Source: Clostridia bacterium (GTDB lineage: Bacteria > Bacillota > Clostridia > Christensenellales > Aristaeellaceae). Taken from it: a DNA stretch of 64,000 nt. A model generated the notes under the pieces. The model saw only the letters and a list, made by a program, of their open reading frames with translations. It ran no database searches and was not told the DNA's origin. Where the stretch lies: NCBI GenBank assembly GCA_017516765.1, contig JAFXBE010000025.1, positions 1-64,000 on the forward strand. The letters run 5' to 3'. A program made the translations under genes and the position numbers. Shown piece by piece: positions 17,829 to 27,196 of the stretch (position 1 is the first letter of the stretch; every line of letters starts with the position of its first letter).

Positions 17829-19055
17829 ATGCACGTACTTGATATGCTCAAAGAGCGCGGCTTCGTTGCTCAGGTAACCTTCGAAGAGGATCTCTACAAA
17901 GCCATGGAAAAGGGGCCCGTTACTTTCTACCTTGGCATAGACCCCACCGCAGACAGCCTGCATGTAGGTCACTTCATGCCCATCATCATGGCCAGCCATC
18001 TGCAGAAGGCAGGCCACCGCCCCATCATCCTCTGCGGCGGCGGCACCGCTATGATCGGCGATCCCAGCGGCAAGACCGACATGCGCAAGATGCTCACCAA
18101 GGAAACCATCGCTGCCAATGTTGCCGCCATTCAGAAGCAGCTGAGCCGCTTTATGGAGTTCGGCGAGGGCAAGGCCACCATGGTCAACAACGGTGACTGG
18201 CTGCTGAACCTGAACTACGTTGACTTTCTGCGGGAGATCGGTGCACACTTCAGCGTTAACCGCATGTTGACCGCCGAATGCTACAAGCGTCGCATGGAGA
18301 CCGGTCTTACCTTCCTGGAGTTCAACTACATGATCATGCAGAGCTACGACTTCCTGCAGCTGTTCAAGACCCATGGATGCCGTCTGCAGATCGGCGGTGA
18401 CGACCAGTGGAGCAACATGCTGGGCGGTGCAGACCTGATCCGCCGCAAGGAGCAGGAGGATGCCTTCGCCCTTACCTGCAAGCTGATCATGACCCATGAC
18501 GGCAAAAAGATGGGCAAGACAGAAAAAGGCGCCCTGTGGCTCGATCCCGAGCGCACTTCTCCCTACGAGTTCTACCAGTACTGGCGCAACGTGGCCGACC
18601 AGGATGTTGAACGCTTCCTGGGTCTGCTCACCTTCCTGCCCATGGAAGAGGTTCGCCGCCTTGGCGCGCTGGAGGGTGCTGAGATCAACGAAGCCAAGAA
18701 GGTTCTGGCTTTCGAGATCACCAAGATGATCCATGGCGAAGAAGAAGCCACCAAGGCTGCCGAAGCTGCTGCTGCCCTGTTTGCAGGCGGCGGTGTGAGC
18801 CAGAATGTGCCCACCTTCGAGGTTTCCGCTGCCGAACTGGCAGAGGACAATCGCATCACCACCCTGCTGGCCAGCTGCGGTCTGTGCAAGAGCCGCGGCG
18901 ACGCCCGTAAGATGGTGGAATCCGGAGCAGTCGCCGCCAACGACGAGAAGGTAACCGACATCAACATGGCCATCACCGCTGAGATGATCGGCGCAGACGG
19001 TCTTCTGCTCCGCAAGGGCAAGAAGGGCTACTGCCGCCTGATGCTGAAGGCATGA
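17829..19055 (+). CDS. tyrS: Tyrosine--tRNA ligase
   Basis: A 408-aa class I synthetase that charges tRNA-Tyr. It has the HIGH-type motif HVGH (residues 45-48), [12 protein letters not shown] and GDPSGKT in the Rossmann domain. The tyrosine-pocket sequence [23 protein letters not shown] and the KMSKS-type loop KMGKT (227-231) follow. A C-terminal S4 RNA-binding domain starts near residue 345. The length is normal. Expression is controlled by the tyrosine T-box 1.3 kb upstream, which is the usual arrangement for tyrS in Firmicutes. Its stop overlaps the next start by 4 bases. Confidence 0.97.
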   Translation: MHVLDMLKERGFVAQVTFEEDLYKAMEKGPVTFYLGIDPTADSLHVGHFMPIIMASHLQKAGHRPIILCGGGTAMIGDPSGKTDMRKMLTKETIAANVAAIQKQLSRFMEFGEGKATMVNNGDWLLNLNYVDFLREIGAHFSVNRMLTAECYKRRMETGLTFLEFNYMIMQSYDFLQLFKTHGCRLQIGGDDQWSNMLGGADLIRRKEQEDAFALTCKLIMTHDGKKMGKTEKGALWLDPERTSPYEFYQYWRNVADQDVERFLGLLTFLPMEEVRRLGALEGAEINEAKKVLAFEITKMIHGEEEATKAAEAAAALFAGGGVSQNVPTFEVSAAELAEDNRITTLLASCGLCKSRGDARKMVESGAVAANDEKVTDINMAITAEMIGADGLLLRKGKKGYCRLMLKA

Positions 19056-19702
19056 TGAAAGCCTACAAAACGCTGCTCAAGGAAGCCAGTGATGAAGTGA
19101 TCATCAACAAAAGCCGATTCATTGGCTATGCAGCGCCTGTAAAAACGGTCGAGGAAGCACTGAGCTTCCTCGACCGTATCCGTACAAAGCATAAGGATGC
19201 CACCCACAACTGCTATGCCTACATCATCGGGCAAAACGCCGGGATCATGCGCTACAGCGACGACGGCGAGCCCGGCGGAACAGCCGGTATGCCCATTATT
19301 GAAGTAATGAAAGCACGAGGCGTTGTGGATTGCGCTGTGGTGGTTACCCGCTATTTCGGCGGCATCCTGCTTGGTGCAGGCGGTCTGGTACGCGCCTACA
19401 CACAAGGCTGTGTGATCGCCTTGAACGCAGCCCAGGTGTGCGAAATGCACCCCACCGAAAAGTGGATGTTCGAGGTTTCCTACCCCTTGTGGGACAAGGT
19501 GCAGCATACGCTGAAAAGCCTGCCTGTACGGCTGGAAAGCACCGAATTTACCACCGCGGTCGCTTTTGAGATCAGCGTAAAAGCCGAGGACAGCGAAACG
19601 GTACAGACTGAGCTGACGCGGATCACCGACGGGCGCATCGAAGGACTTTTGGAAGAAGAGAGCTACTCTCCCTGGATCGAAGAACCCCAGAACGATATGT
19701 AG
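19052..19702 (+). CDS. YigZ/IMPACT family protein
   Basis: A 216-aa cytoplasmic protein. The N-terminal IMPACT domain (about residues 1-130) has the signatures [32 protein letters not shown] and [23 protein letters not shown]1949-like ferredoxin-fold region follows. In bacteria the family is linked to translation or proline-related stress but its activity is unsettled. It overlaps tyrS by 4 bases (ATGA), so it is translationally coupled and probably also under T-box control. Confidence 0.9.
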   Translation: MMKAYKTLLKEASDEVIINKSRFIGYAAPVKTVEEALSFLDRIRTKHKDATHNCYAYIIGQNAGIMRYSDDGEPGGTAGMPIIEVMKARGVVDCAVVVTRYFGGILLGAGGLVRAYTQGCVIALNAAQVCEMHPTEKWMFEVSYPLWDKVQHTLKSLPVRLESTEFTTAVAFEISVKAEDSETVQTELTRITDGRIEGLLEEESYSPWIEEPQNDM

Positions 19703-19718
19703 GCGAGGTGACACCGGC

Positions 19719-20678
19719 ATGAGCAACATTACTATCAGAGATATGCAGCAGCAGGAGGCTGCGGAGATCGCGGCACTGCATGAACAGATACAGACCATTC
19801 ATGCAAACGGAAGACCGGATCTGTTTATTGCCGATTATGAGGATGCCATGGGACTCATGCTGTGGCACGCCGCGCAGGAAGACAAGCGTGTACTGGTTGC
19901 CGAGAGAGACAGCCAGCTGCTTGGTTATGCGGTGATCCAGTACGTAAACCGCGAAGCGACGCCCTATTCCCATGCCAGACGTTCAGTGCATGTGGAGGAG
20001 CTCTGTGTAGACGAAAACCACAGGCGCAGCGGTGCAGGACGCGCGCTGATGAGCTATATTACAGAAGATGCCAAAAAGCGTGCATACCCGCGTGTGGAGC
20101 TTGATGTATGGGACTTTAACGAATCCGCGCGCAACTTCTACCACGCCATTGGCATGTCGGAATACCGGCACTTTCTGGAGTACAGCCTGTCCCCCTACCG
20201 TTTTGAGCGAATCAGTCCTGACCATACCTCGGAGGTACTGAGCCTGTACGACAGTCTGCGCAATCTTCCCGGCTGCACCTGGGATGACGAATACCCCGAT
20301 CGACAGATTATTGAAGAAGACATACGCTGCGGTTACCTGTTCGGCATGTACGACCAGGATGCATTGATCGCAGTAGGCGCCGCCCTGCCCGACGACGAAC
20401 TTACCCACCTTTCCCAATGGCAGATTCCCTCCGAAAAGCCCTGTGTTCTCTCCCGCATCGGTGTCCGCACGGAAATGCAGGGCAAGGGGCTTGCCGCACA
20501 GCTGGTGGCATTCTTGGCAGACAAAATGCACGCAAGCGGATACGACACCGCCCGTATGCTGGTATCGCCCGGCAACGACAGGGCTCTTCGCGCATACCGC
20601 AACAGCGGTTTTACCCACTGCGGAAGCGTTGTGATGTACAACGAAGAATGGCTGTGTTTTGAGAAAAAGCTGAATTGA
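19719..20678 (+). CDS. Protein with two GNAT acetyltransferase domains
   Basis: A 319-aa protein. The N-terminal GNAT (about 3-150) has VEELCVDENHRRSGAGRALMSY, the acetyl-CoA loop, and NFYHAIGMSEYRH. The C-terminal GNAT (about 165-319) has LSRIGVRTEMQGKGLAAQLVAFL and RAYRNSGFTHCGSVVMY. Both acetyl-CoA binding loops (RxxGxG/A type) look intact. The acceptor is unknown; it could acetylate an amine or a protein N-terminus. It lies 16 bases after the IMPACT gene and is probably in the same transcript. Confidence 0.85.
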   Translation: MSNITIRDMQQQEAAEIAALHEQIQTIHANGRPDLFIADYEDAMGLMLWHAAQEDKRVLVAERDSQLLGYAVIQYVNREATPYSHARRSVHVEELCVDENHRRSGAGRALMSYITEDAKKRAYPRVELDVWDFNESARNFYHAIGMSEYRHFLEYSLSPYRFERISPDHTSEVLSLYDSLRNLPGCTWDDEYPDRQIIEEDIRCGYLFGMYDQDALIAVGAALPDDELTHLSQWQIPSEKPCVLSRIGVRTEMQGKGLAAQLVAFLADKMHASGYDTARMLVSPGNDRALRAYRNSGFTHCGSVVMYNEEWLCFEKKLN

Positions 20679-20714
20679 TCCTGCATATACCCGACCCGCA
20701 AGGAGGTTATACTT

Positions 20715-20957
20715 ATGCGCTGCGGTTGTCCCCATTGCGAAGCCTATATGATCCATTCCGAAACCGAAGGGCAAGCCTGCGTATGTCCCGAATGCGGCTA
20801 CCGCTGCAATGCCTGTCTGGGGACCAATTCCATCATCACACGTGAGCAACTGGCTTCATTAAGAAATGTGGAATGGTTTACCCCTGTATTTGACCGTCCC
20901 CTGAATGATGAAGAGGCAGAGGACAACGAGCCCGGAAGCGGTTTTCTGGGCAATTGA
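20715..20957 (+). CDS. Small zinc-ribbon protein
   Basis: An 80-aa protein with CxCPHC near the N-terminus and CVCPECGYRCNAC at residues 22-34, the cysteine pairs of a zinc ribbon. An acidic C-terminal tail follows (NDEEAEDNEPGSG). The start has GGAGG (20702-20706) at proper spacing. It is the last gene before a strong terminator. No specific function is recognised. Confidence 0.65.
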   Translation: MRCGCPHCEAYMIHSETEGQACVCPECGYRCNACLGTNSIITREQLASLRNVEWFTPVFDRPLNDEEAEDNEPGSGFLGN

Positions 20958-20979
20958 ACACAACAGATTCTGTAAAGAC

Positions 20980-21025
20980 AAGAAATCGCCGTCCTGCCGT
21001 TTTTCCGGCAGGACGGCGATTTCTT
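20980..21025. terminator. Bidirectional terminator
   Basis: A perfect 20-bp inverted repeat (20980-20999 with 21006-21025) around a 6-base loop, between the zinc-ribbon gene and the convergent pyruvate kinase gene. It touches the first base of the pyk stop codon. Confidence 0.88.
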
Positions 21026-22788
21026 CAGTTATTCATATGCCCGTCGTTGCTGGCGACCATGCCGCGTTCGGCATCCAGTTTGACGACTGCACCGCTCTTG
21101 AGGATATGCGTGGCGTTCTCCGCACCGATGATCACCGGCAGGTTCAGGCTCATACCGGCGATAGCGCCATGACCGTTGGGATCATTATCTTCAAGGATCA
21201 GACCGCTGGCCTTGCGTACCAGAGGCAGCATGGAATTATCGGTCTGCCTGATCACCAGAATATCGCCATCCTTAAAGGTTTTGAAGGCTTCGCTGGCAGA
21301 GTGGCAAACGCACAGGCTGCCGCAGCAGCTCTGTTCGGTTACACCGGTGCCGGTAACCAGAATATGTCCTACCACATGTACCTTCATCAGATTGGTGGTG
21401 CCGCTGACGCCAAGCGGTACGCCTGCAGTCATGACCACCAGTTCGCCATCGTGGAGCAGACCGGCATCTTCGCCCGCCTGTACAGCCAGTTCAAACAGAT
21501 CGTCTGTGTTGCTGGCTTCCTCGATCACCAGAGGCGTAACGCCCCAACTGAGGCAAAGCTGGCGGCACACCGTTTCATCGGTGGTGCAGCAGATAATCGG
21601 GCAGCTGGGACGGTATTTAGAGATCATCCGGGCGGTACGACCGCCCTTGGTAACCGTCAGAATGGCCGCTGCGCCCAGATCTTGTGCAGAGGTTACGGTA
21701 GCATGAGAGATCGCATTGGTCACATCGGGGATCAGATCCGCTTCTCTCTCTTTGAAACGCTTCACATAGTTGATGTCCGCTTCCGCGCTCATTGCAATGC
21801 GTGCCATGGTCCGAACCGCTTCAACCGGATACAGACCGGCTGCGGTCTCGCCGGAAAGCATGATCGCGCTGGTACCGTCGTAGATAGCGTTGGCAACGTC
21901 TGTTGCTTCTGCGCGGGTGGGACGGGGGTTCTTCATCATGCTGTCCAGCATCTGGGTAGCGGTAATGACCTGCTTGCCGCTGGAATACGCCTTGTGGATC
22001 AATGCTTTCTGGATGGGAGGAACACGTTCCAGCGGAATCTCCACACCCAGATCGCCGCGGGCGACCATAATGCCGTCTGCCACACGGATGATGTCATCGA
22101 TATTCTCCACACCCTGCATGTTTTCGATCTTGGCAATGATGTTTACATTGGTGCGCCCTGCAAGCGAGAACAGCTTGCGCACATCAAGGATATCATCGGC
22201 GGTACGGGTGAAGGAGGCGGCGATAAAGTCCACGCCGTGCTCCACGCCAAAAAGGATATCGGCGCGATCCTCCGGACTGATAAAGGGCATGCTCAACGCC
22301 ACGTCTGGCACGTTTACGCTCTTGCGGTTGGAGATAACACCGTCGTTTTCCACGATGCAGGTAATCTCGGTAGCCGTCACGTTGCGCACCGTCATGCCCA
22401 CGAGACCGTCATCCATCAGAATGGTATTGCCGATCTTGATATCGCGGGGTAATTCGGGGTAAGTAATGGAAGCCCGCTCGTTGTTGCCAACAATGCTTTT
22501 GGTAACCAGCGTGAAGGTCTGCCCCTTTTTCAGTTCCACCTTGCCGTTTTCAAAAGTCTCCAGACGGATCTCCGGACCCTTGGTATCCAGCATGATGGCA
22601 ATGGGCTTATTCAGCTCCTGACTCATACGGCGGATGCGCTGAATATTCTGCAGGTGATATTCATGGCTGCCGTGAGAGAAATTGAGACGGGCCACGTTCA
22701 TACCGGAGAGGATCAACTCCCGCAGCACCTCGTCTTTTTCGGTGGAAGGACCAAGGGTACAGACGATCTTGGTTTTCCGGAGGGTCAT
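21025..22788 (-). CDS. pyk: Pyruvate kinase with C-terminal PEP-utiliser-like domain
   Basis: A 587-aa glycolytic enzyme converting phosphoenolpyruvate and ADP to pyruvate and ATP. TKIVCTLGPSTE, NFSHGSHE, MLDTKGPEIR, the catalytic IIAKIENMQG, MVARGDLGVEIP and TRAEATDVANAI are all present. The last 110 residues add the histidine-less PEP-mobilising domain (GHGAIAGMSLNLPVIIG) typical of Bacillus and Clostridia enzymes of about 585 aa. Start ATG 22788 follows AAGGAGTGA. It is the last gene of the minus-strand operon from 25332. Confidence 0.96.
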   Translation of the reverse strand: MTLRKTKIVCTLGPSTEKDEVLRELILSGMNVARLNFSHGSHEYHLQNIQRIRRMSQELNKPIAIMLDTKGPEIRLETFENGKVELKKGQTFTLVTKSIVGNNERASITYPELPRDIKIGNTILMDDGLVGMTVRNVTATEITCIVENDGVISNRKSVNVPDVALSMPFISPEDRADILFGVEHGVDFIAASFTRTADDILDVRKLFSLAGRTNVNIIAKIENMQGVENIDDIIRVADGIMVARGDLGVEIPLERVPPIQKALIHKAYSSGKQVITATQMLDSMMKNPRPTRAEATDVANAIYDGTSAIMLSGETAAGLYPVEAVRTMARIAMSAEADINYVKRFKEREADLIPDVTNAISHATVTSAQDLGAAAILTVTKGGRTARMISKYRPSCPIICCTTDETVCRQLCLSWGVTPLVIEEASNTDDLFELAVQAGEDAGLLHDGELVVMTAGVPLGVSGTTNLMKVHVVGHILVTGTGVTEQSCCGSLCVCHSASEAFKTFKDGDILVIRQTDNSMLPLVRKASGLILEDNDPNGHGAIAGMSLNLPVIIGAENATHILKSGAVVKLDAERGMVASNDGHMNN

Positions 22789-22814
22789 GGTGGGTCACTC
22801 CTTCGTTTGATGTA

Positions 22815-23306
22815 TCAAGCATTTCGCAGGTTGTGCCGTTGATCGAAATTCGAATTTTCTTCCAGATGCAGAAGGCTTTCCTTAAGAGCAATGCCGCCCG
22901 CATAACCGGTCAGCCTTTCCCCTGCCCCGATCAGACGATGGCATGGGATCAGGATCGGCAACGGGTTCCGGTGGGCTGCCATTCCAACAGCACGTGCTGC
23001 TCCTGGACGACCGATCTGCTTTGCAAGTTGACCGTAGGTTTGTGTCTGACCATACGGGATCTGCGCAAGCGCATTCCAGCAAAGCAGTTGAAACGCCGTG
23101 CCCTGCGGATTCAGCGGCAGCGTAAAACGCTGAAGTTTTCCTTCAAGGTATGCACGAACCTGCCTTTCCGCTTCCGCCAGCAGGCTGCTGCCTACCGATG
23201 GATCGTCTGCTGCCCGTCCGAACAGCAGATTGGTGATGGCTTCATCGTTCTCGACCAATGTAAACCATCCAAGCGGTGTTTGAATGCAACGCTTTATGGC
23301 AGGCAC
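22815..23306 (-). CDS. ogt: Methylated-DNA--protein-cysteine methyltransferase
   Basis: A 163-aa single-use DNA repair protein that removes alkyl groups from O6-alkylguanine. The helix-turn-helix region (IPYGQTQTYGQLAKQIGRPGAARAVG) precedes the active-site IPCHR, with Cys at about residue 122. I choose GTG 23306 as the start: GGAGG (complement of 23316-23320) lies 9 bases upstream and overlaps the end of the Lgt-like gene. The longer reading from 23348 would overlap that gene by 38 bases. It sits in an operon with pyruvate kinase, an unusual partner. Confidence 0.9.
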   Translation of the reverse strand: MPAIKRCIQTPLGWFTLVENDEAITNLLFGRAADDPSVGSSLLAEAERQVRAYLEGKLQRFTLPLNPQGTAFQLLCWNALAQIPYGQTQTYGQLAKQIGRPGAARAVGMAAHRNPLPILIPCHRLIGAGERLTGYAGGIALKESLLHLEENSNFDQRHNLRNA

Positions 23307-23310
23307 TGCC

Positions 23311-24318
23311 TTACGCCTCCGAAGCGGCTCTGGCTTTTCTGACCGCATGCTGCAATACCATAACCGTTGCGGCTGCCAAAGCGCACAGCAGGATCATCAC
23401 TGCGTAATAAAAGCCGTTGGAGGCATCCAGTACCGCAAGCCGCCCATCCAAAGCGAACTCCAGAAATGCGATCCCTGCAACCAACAAGACTGCCATTGCA
23501 CGGGCAAGCCAGCACAGCGTACCGGTACGACCGGAAAGACGGCGATAGCGCACCGAAAATGTAACCAACGCTGCGATGGGCAGAACAGCAGCCACCACCT
23601 GACCGATCCGCAGGAAAATGACCAGCATATGACCATCGTCCCGCAGACTTTCCATTACCACCATTACCGAGCCGTACAGGGCAAGCGAAACAAGCGCAGC
23701 TTCGCCAACGCGGAAACCCGTTTGATGCTGCCAACGCAGGTACAGGGGCAGCATGACCAGTGCAATCGCCAACGATGCCACTGCCTGGTACAGATAGACC
23801 AGCATACGGTATTCTACATTCACGCCCATCCGTTCACATAGAAACAGCCACGGAAACGCAGTGGTAACAGCATTTTCTTCGACGATCTCACCGATGCCCA
23901 GACCGGTATCCTGCTGTCCGAGATACAAGGCGCAGAACAGGATCCCCATGGGAACAAAAAGAACATCTGCCAATTCACCGGTCTCCTTGCCGGTAAGCGC
24001 AGCGGCAACAGGCAGCGCAAGCAGCATGCCGCAAAGCAGACCGGCAACGGAATGCCCGCCATCAAAGAAACGGAGCATCAGCCAGGGGTTCTCATAGGCT
24101 TCCGTAAAATCCGAAAGATTCACGAGGCAGTAGAACAAACGCGACATCACCAGTCCGAAGGCCATTGCGACGATCGTCAGCACGCTGACGGAAGACGGAT
24201 CGATCGACCGTCTTTTACCGAGCATCAGCATGACTGCATACAGGGCAAGAACGCCAACAGCCGCAAAAAGACCCAGACGGTAGCCCGTCAGACCAAAGAG
24301 TTCGAAAGAAGTTTCCAC
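23311..24318 (-). CDS. Divergent prolipoprotein diacylglyceryl transferase-like membrane protein
   Basis: A 335-aa protein with seven or more hydrophobic segments, placed in the Lgt family by the order of SRLFYCLVN, FFDGGHSVAGLLCG and the following helices. Lgt attaches diacylglycerol to lipobox cysteines. The usual signatures are poorly kept: the HGG motif reads SVAGLL, the GRIGNFINGE region reads GQQDTGLGIGE, and the usual YE reads YQ. It may be an inactive or repurposed paralogue. It starts 3 bases after the phosphodiester glycosidase gene. Confidence 0.65.
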   Translation of the reverse strand: METSFELFGLTGYRLGLFAAVGVLALYAVMLMLGKRRSIDPSSVSVLTIVAMAFGLVMSRLFYCLVNLSDFTEAYENPWLMLRFFDGGHSVAGLLCGMLLALPVAAALTGKETGELADVLFVPMGILFCALYLGQQDTGLGIGEIVEENAVTTAFPWLFLCERMGVNVEYRMLVYLYQAVASLAIALVMLPLYLRWQHQTGFRVGEAALVSLALYGSVMVVMESLRDDGHMLVIFLRIGQVVAAVLPIAALVTFSVRYRRLSGRTGTLCWLARAMAVLLVAGIAFLEFALDGRLAVLDASNGFYYAVMILLCALAAATVMVLQHAVRKARAASEA

Positions 24319-24321
24319 GGA

Positions 24322-25332
24322 TCACTCACCATCCACAGCTGTTGCAAAATAGACGATATCCTGCACATCGCGTTCGTCAGCAGCCTTTTCATTGAAGATC
24401 TTGCCATTGAAGACCATGGTTGCGCTGTTGCCGCCATCCAGATTATAAGCCTGCTTGCAGCCCAATTGATGCATAATATCGGCAAACTCCGCAAGGGTAA
24501 CACCGGCAGTGGTTTCTTCACGTCCGTTCACCACCACCAGTACATAGGTGAGGGTATCCAGCTGACCGATACCGGCTCTGGGCTCCTTAACGACGGCGTG
24601 ATCCCAGGTATCCTTGCGCATTTCCTGCTTCTGTCCGTCCACCACCAGCGCAGGACCGAAAGCAAAGCCGTTGATCATTTCGTGTTCGGCAGTAAACTCT
24701 TTGTACGCCGCCTTCTGCTCGCTCTGCCCGTTGGGGATGATATGGAAGTCGCCAAGCTCGTCGATCCAGAGAAGATCCATGGTCTTGCTGGGCTTGCTGC
24801 GCCCGGTATCGCCCATACGGGAGATGTAGCCGGTGGCGACCTTCCCGTAATAATCACCGTTCATGGCAATGACAGCATTGTAATTGGCGGCAATGGCAGA
24901 GGTGGTATTGGTGCGTTCCGAGCTCATCTTGTTGCCGGCGATGGCAGTGCGCAGCTGTGAGGGCGTGGCGACCTTTACATAGGCAATGTATACATCGCTG
25001 TCGTACATACGCTGCTTGTCCATTTCTACAATGAGGCTCTCATCCCGGTAGCCGTTTTCGGTATAGTTACCGGCAACAGGGGTTTTACCGGGCATCGTGC
25101 GGTCGATAGGCAGCGGATCAATCCCGGAAGAAGGCAGGATATCGCTGAAGACCGCACTGGCCAGTACTGCTTCGGGCTTGATCTTGGCACCGTATTCCTC
25201 GTCGCCCATCAGCCATTCGTCATAAAGGCTCTCGGCTTCTTCGGTTACTGCGCCGGAGGGAATCAGGAATACAAGAGAAAGCGCCATCATCAAAACAAGA
25301 ACAAACAGGAGAGGAAAGGTGCTTTTACGCAT
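24322..25332 (-). CDS. Exported phosphodiester glycosidase (NAGPA/DUF2233) family protein
   Basis: A 336-aa protein with an N-terminal signal or anchor (about residues 5-28). The NAGPA domain (about 130-330) has VIAMNGDYYG, AVVKEPRAGIGQLD, VVVNGREETTAGVTLAEFADIMHQLG and the conserved LDGGNSATMVFNG. The family cleaves sugar phosphodiesters such as GlcNAc-1-P linkages, and some members act on wall polymers. It is the first gene of the operon ending in pyk, so it probably works in the envelope. Confidence 0.85.
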   Translation of the reverse strand: MRKSTFPLLFVLVLMMALSLVFLIPSGAVTEEAESLYDEWLMGDEEYGAKIKPEAVLASAVFSDILPSSGIDPLPIDRTMPGKTPVAGNYTENGYRDESLIVEMDKQRMYDSDVYIAYVKVATPSQLRTAIAGNKMSSERTNTTSAIAANYNAVIAMNGDYYGKVATGYISRMGDTGRSKPSKTMDLLWIDELGDFHIIPNGQSEQKAAYKEFTAEHEMINGFAFGPALVVDGQKQEMRKDTWDHAVVKEPRAGIGQLDTLTYVLVVVNGREETTAGVTLAEFADIMHQLGCKQAYNLDGGNSATMVFNGKIFNEKAADERDVQDIVYFATAVDGE

Positions 25333-25394
25333 CGTGATCAGTCATTCCTTTCGAATTCGAAAAATGAAAATAGGCGTTTACACCATCTAAGTAT

Positions 25395-25422
25395 ACTATA
25401 CCCCATTCGCATAAGCAAGCAA
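25395..25422 (-). promoter_or_regulatory. Putative promoter for glycosidase-lgt-ogt-pyk operon
   Basis: Minus strand TTGCTT (25417-25422), 16-base spacer, TATAGT (25395-25400). This fits 4 of 6 and 5 of 6 consensus bases and lies about 65 bases before the operon's first start. Confidence 0.45.
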
Positions 25423-25442
25423 ATGAATTGTAAAGCTTATTG

Positions 25443-25471
25443 TTGTAATGCCATCCAATGAGATGTATAAT
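25443..25471 (+). promoter_or_regulatory. SigA-type promoter for polysaccharide deacetylase
   Basis: TTGTAA (25443-25448), 17-base spacer, TATAAT (25466-25471), about 35 bases before the ATG. Confidence 0.65.
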
Positions 25472-25505
25472 AAAGCCACAGAAAACCTGTTACGGAGGAA
25501 TGAAT

Positions 25506-26351
25506 ATGCGTGAAATGAGCCTGCTTTTCCCCAACGGCCTTTCCAAAGCCCTTACCCTTAGCTACGACGACGGTGTGGAGCAGGATATCCGTCTGGTCGG
25601 GATCATGAACAAATATGGTCTGAAGGGCACCTTCAACCTCAGCGGCGGTCTTTTTGCGCCGGAAGGAACGGTTTACCCCCCAGGGCAGATCCACCGCAGA
25701 ATGAGCAAGAGCGCAGCATACGATCTTTATGCAAATTGCGGACAGGAGATCGCCCTGCATGCCTATACCCACCCCGATCTGACGCTCCTTTCTTCCGGCA
25801 CGGCTGCCTATCAGATCGTTAAGGACAGGGAAGCGCTGGAGGATATGTTCGGACGCATCGTTCGCGGTATGGCTTACCCTTACGGCACCAACAGCGCACA
25901 AACCGCCGATCTGCTTCGTCATTGCGGTGTTTCCTACTGCCGCACCGTTGAAGCCACTTGCCGTTTCGATCTTCCCGGCGACTGGCTGCGTCTGCCCAGC
26001 ACCTGCCACCACGACCATCCCAGACTGATGGAGCTCGCCAACGATTTTCTTGCCGAGCCGAATTTCCACTGGTCCCGCCCCAAGCTGTTCTACCTGTGGG
26101 GGCACAGCTACGAATTCGAAGCCAACAACAACTGGCACGTGATCGAAGACTTCGCTGCGCTCGTGAGCGCCAAGGACGATATCTGGTATGCCACCAACAT
26201 CGAAATCTGCGATTATGTAAACGCCTGGAAGGCTCTCGTAACCAGCGCAGACGGCAGACGTGTATACAACCCCGGCAGTCAGACGCTCTGGCTGTGGGCA
26301 GACGGCAAAACCTACAAGGTGGAAAGCGGCGCGACCATCCTGCTGGATTAA
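25506..26351 (+). CDS. Polysaccharide deacetylase family protein
   Basis: A 281-aa NodB-fold protein. LSYDDGVEQD gives the metal-binding Asp pair, ALHAYTHPDL the HxxxH metal ligands, and GMAYPYGTNS a later motif. The C-terminal 60 residues form an extra beta-rich part. ATG 25506 follows GGAGG (25494-25498) at 7 bases. No signal peptide is seen, so it may act inside the cell or on a soluble sugar. This subgroup is often found beside plant-polysaccharide genes. Substrate unknown. Confidence 0.82.
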   Translation: MREMSLLFPNGLSKALTLSYDDGVEQDIRLVGIMNKYGLKGTFNLSGGLFAPEGTVYPPGQIHRRMSKSAAYDLYANCGQEIALHAYTHPDLTLLSSGTAAYQIVKDREALEDMFGRIVRGMAYPYGTNSAQTADLLRHCGVSYCRTVEATCRFDLPGDWLRLPSTCHHDHPRLMELANDFLAEPNFHWSRPKLFYLWGHSYEFEANNNWHVIEDFAALVSAKDDIWYATNIEICDYVNAWKALVTSADGRRVYNPGSQTLWLWADGKTYKVESGATILLD

Positions 26352-26446
26352 CGGTTTGTTTACACTCTGAAGGGCGTTCTTCCTTGTGCTTTCGCCTTTT
26401 TTCTGTTATGCTTTAGGAAGGGCGCTGCAACGCCCGAGGAGGATAT

Positions 26447-27154
26447 ATGCGACTACAAAAGTATCTGGCTTCCTGCGGTGTCGCCTCAAGGCGCGCATCC
26501 GAAAAAATGATCGCCGAAGGCCGTGTAAGCGTAGACGGCACAGTGATTACCGAAATGGGAACCAAAGTGGAGGACGGACAGATCGTTTGTGTGGATGGTA
26601 AGCCCGTCACCCCCGAAGCACAGAAATATTATGTGATGTACCACAAACCCGCCGGTGAAGTTACCACCGTGCAGGATCCGGAAGGACGCGCCACCGTTCT
26701 GGACCGGTTCCGGGATTTTCCCGCCAGACTGTATCCTGTGGGACGCCTCGACTATGACAGCGAAGGTCTTCTGCTGCTGACCAACGATGGCGACCTGACC
26801 GAGCATATGCTCCACCCGTCCAGAGAAGTGGACAAAGTATATCTGGCACGAGTCAGCAACGTTGTTACCCCCGATGAAGCAAAACGCCTGGAGAGGGGTG
26901 TAATGGTGGACGGGCGGCTCACATCCCGCGCCAAGGCAAAGATCCTCAGCACACAGAACCTATATACCGATATGCTTATTACCATTCACGAAGGACGAAA
27001 CCGTCAGGTACGAAAAATGGTGGAGCAGATCGGTCACCAGGTGGTAATGCTTCGCCGCATCCGTTTCGGGCCTCTGAAGCTGGGCGATCTGCCCCGTGGC
27101 ATGTGGCGCCCCCTGACAGACGAGGAACTGGCGCTGCTTAAAGACCTTTTCTGA
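26447..27154 (+). CDS. Ribosomal large-subunit pseudouridine synthase, RsuA/RluB family
   Basis: A 235-aa RNA-modifying enzyme. An N-terminal S4 domain (MRLQKYLASCGVASRRASEK) leads into the catalytic domain with GRLDYDSEGLLLLTNDG (catalytic Asp) and EGRNRQVRKM. RluB-type enzymes modify 23S rRNA near position 2605. The RluB/RluE/RsuA subtype cannot be settled here. The start has GAGGA (26438-26442) just upstream. Confidence 0.92.
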   Translation: MRLQKYLASCGVASRRASEKMIAEGRVSVDGTVITEMGTKVEDGQIVCVDGKPVTPEAQKYYVMYHKPAGEVTTVQDPEGRATVLDRFRDFPARLYPVGRLDYDSEGLLLLTNDGDLTEHMLHPSREVDKVYLARVSNVVTPDEAKRLERGVMVDGRLTSRAKAKILSTQNLYTDMLITIHEGRNRQVRKMVEQIGHQVVMLRRIRFGPLKLGDLPRGMWRPLTDEELALLKDLF

Positions 27155-27196
27155 CCGACCATACATATATCACCAAACAACAGGAGGAAGATGACC

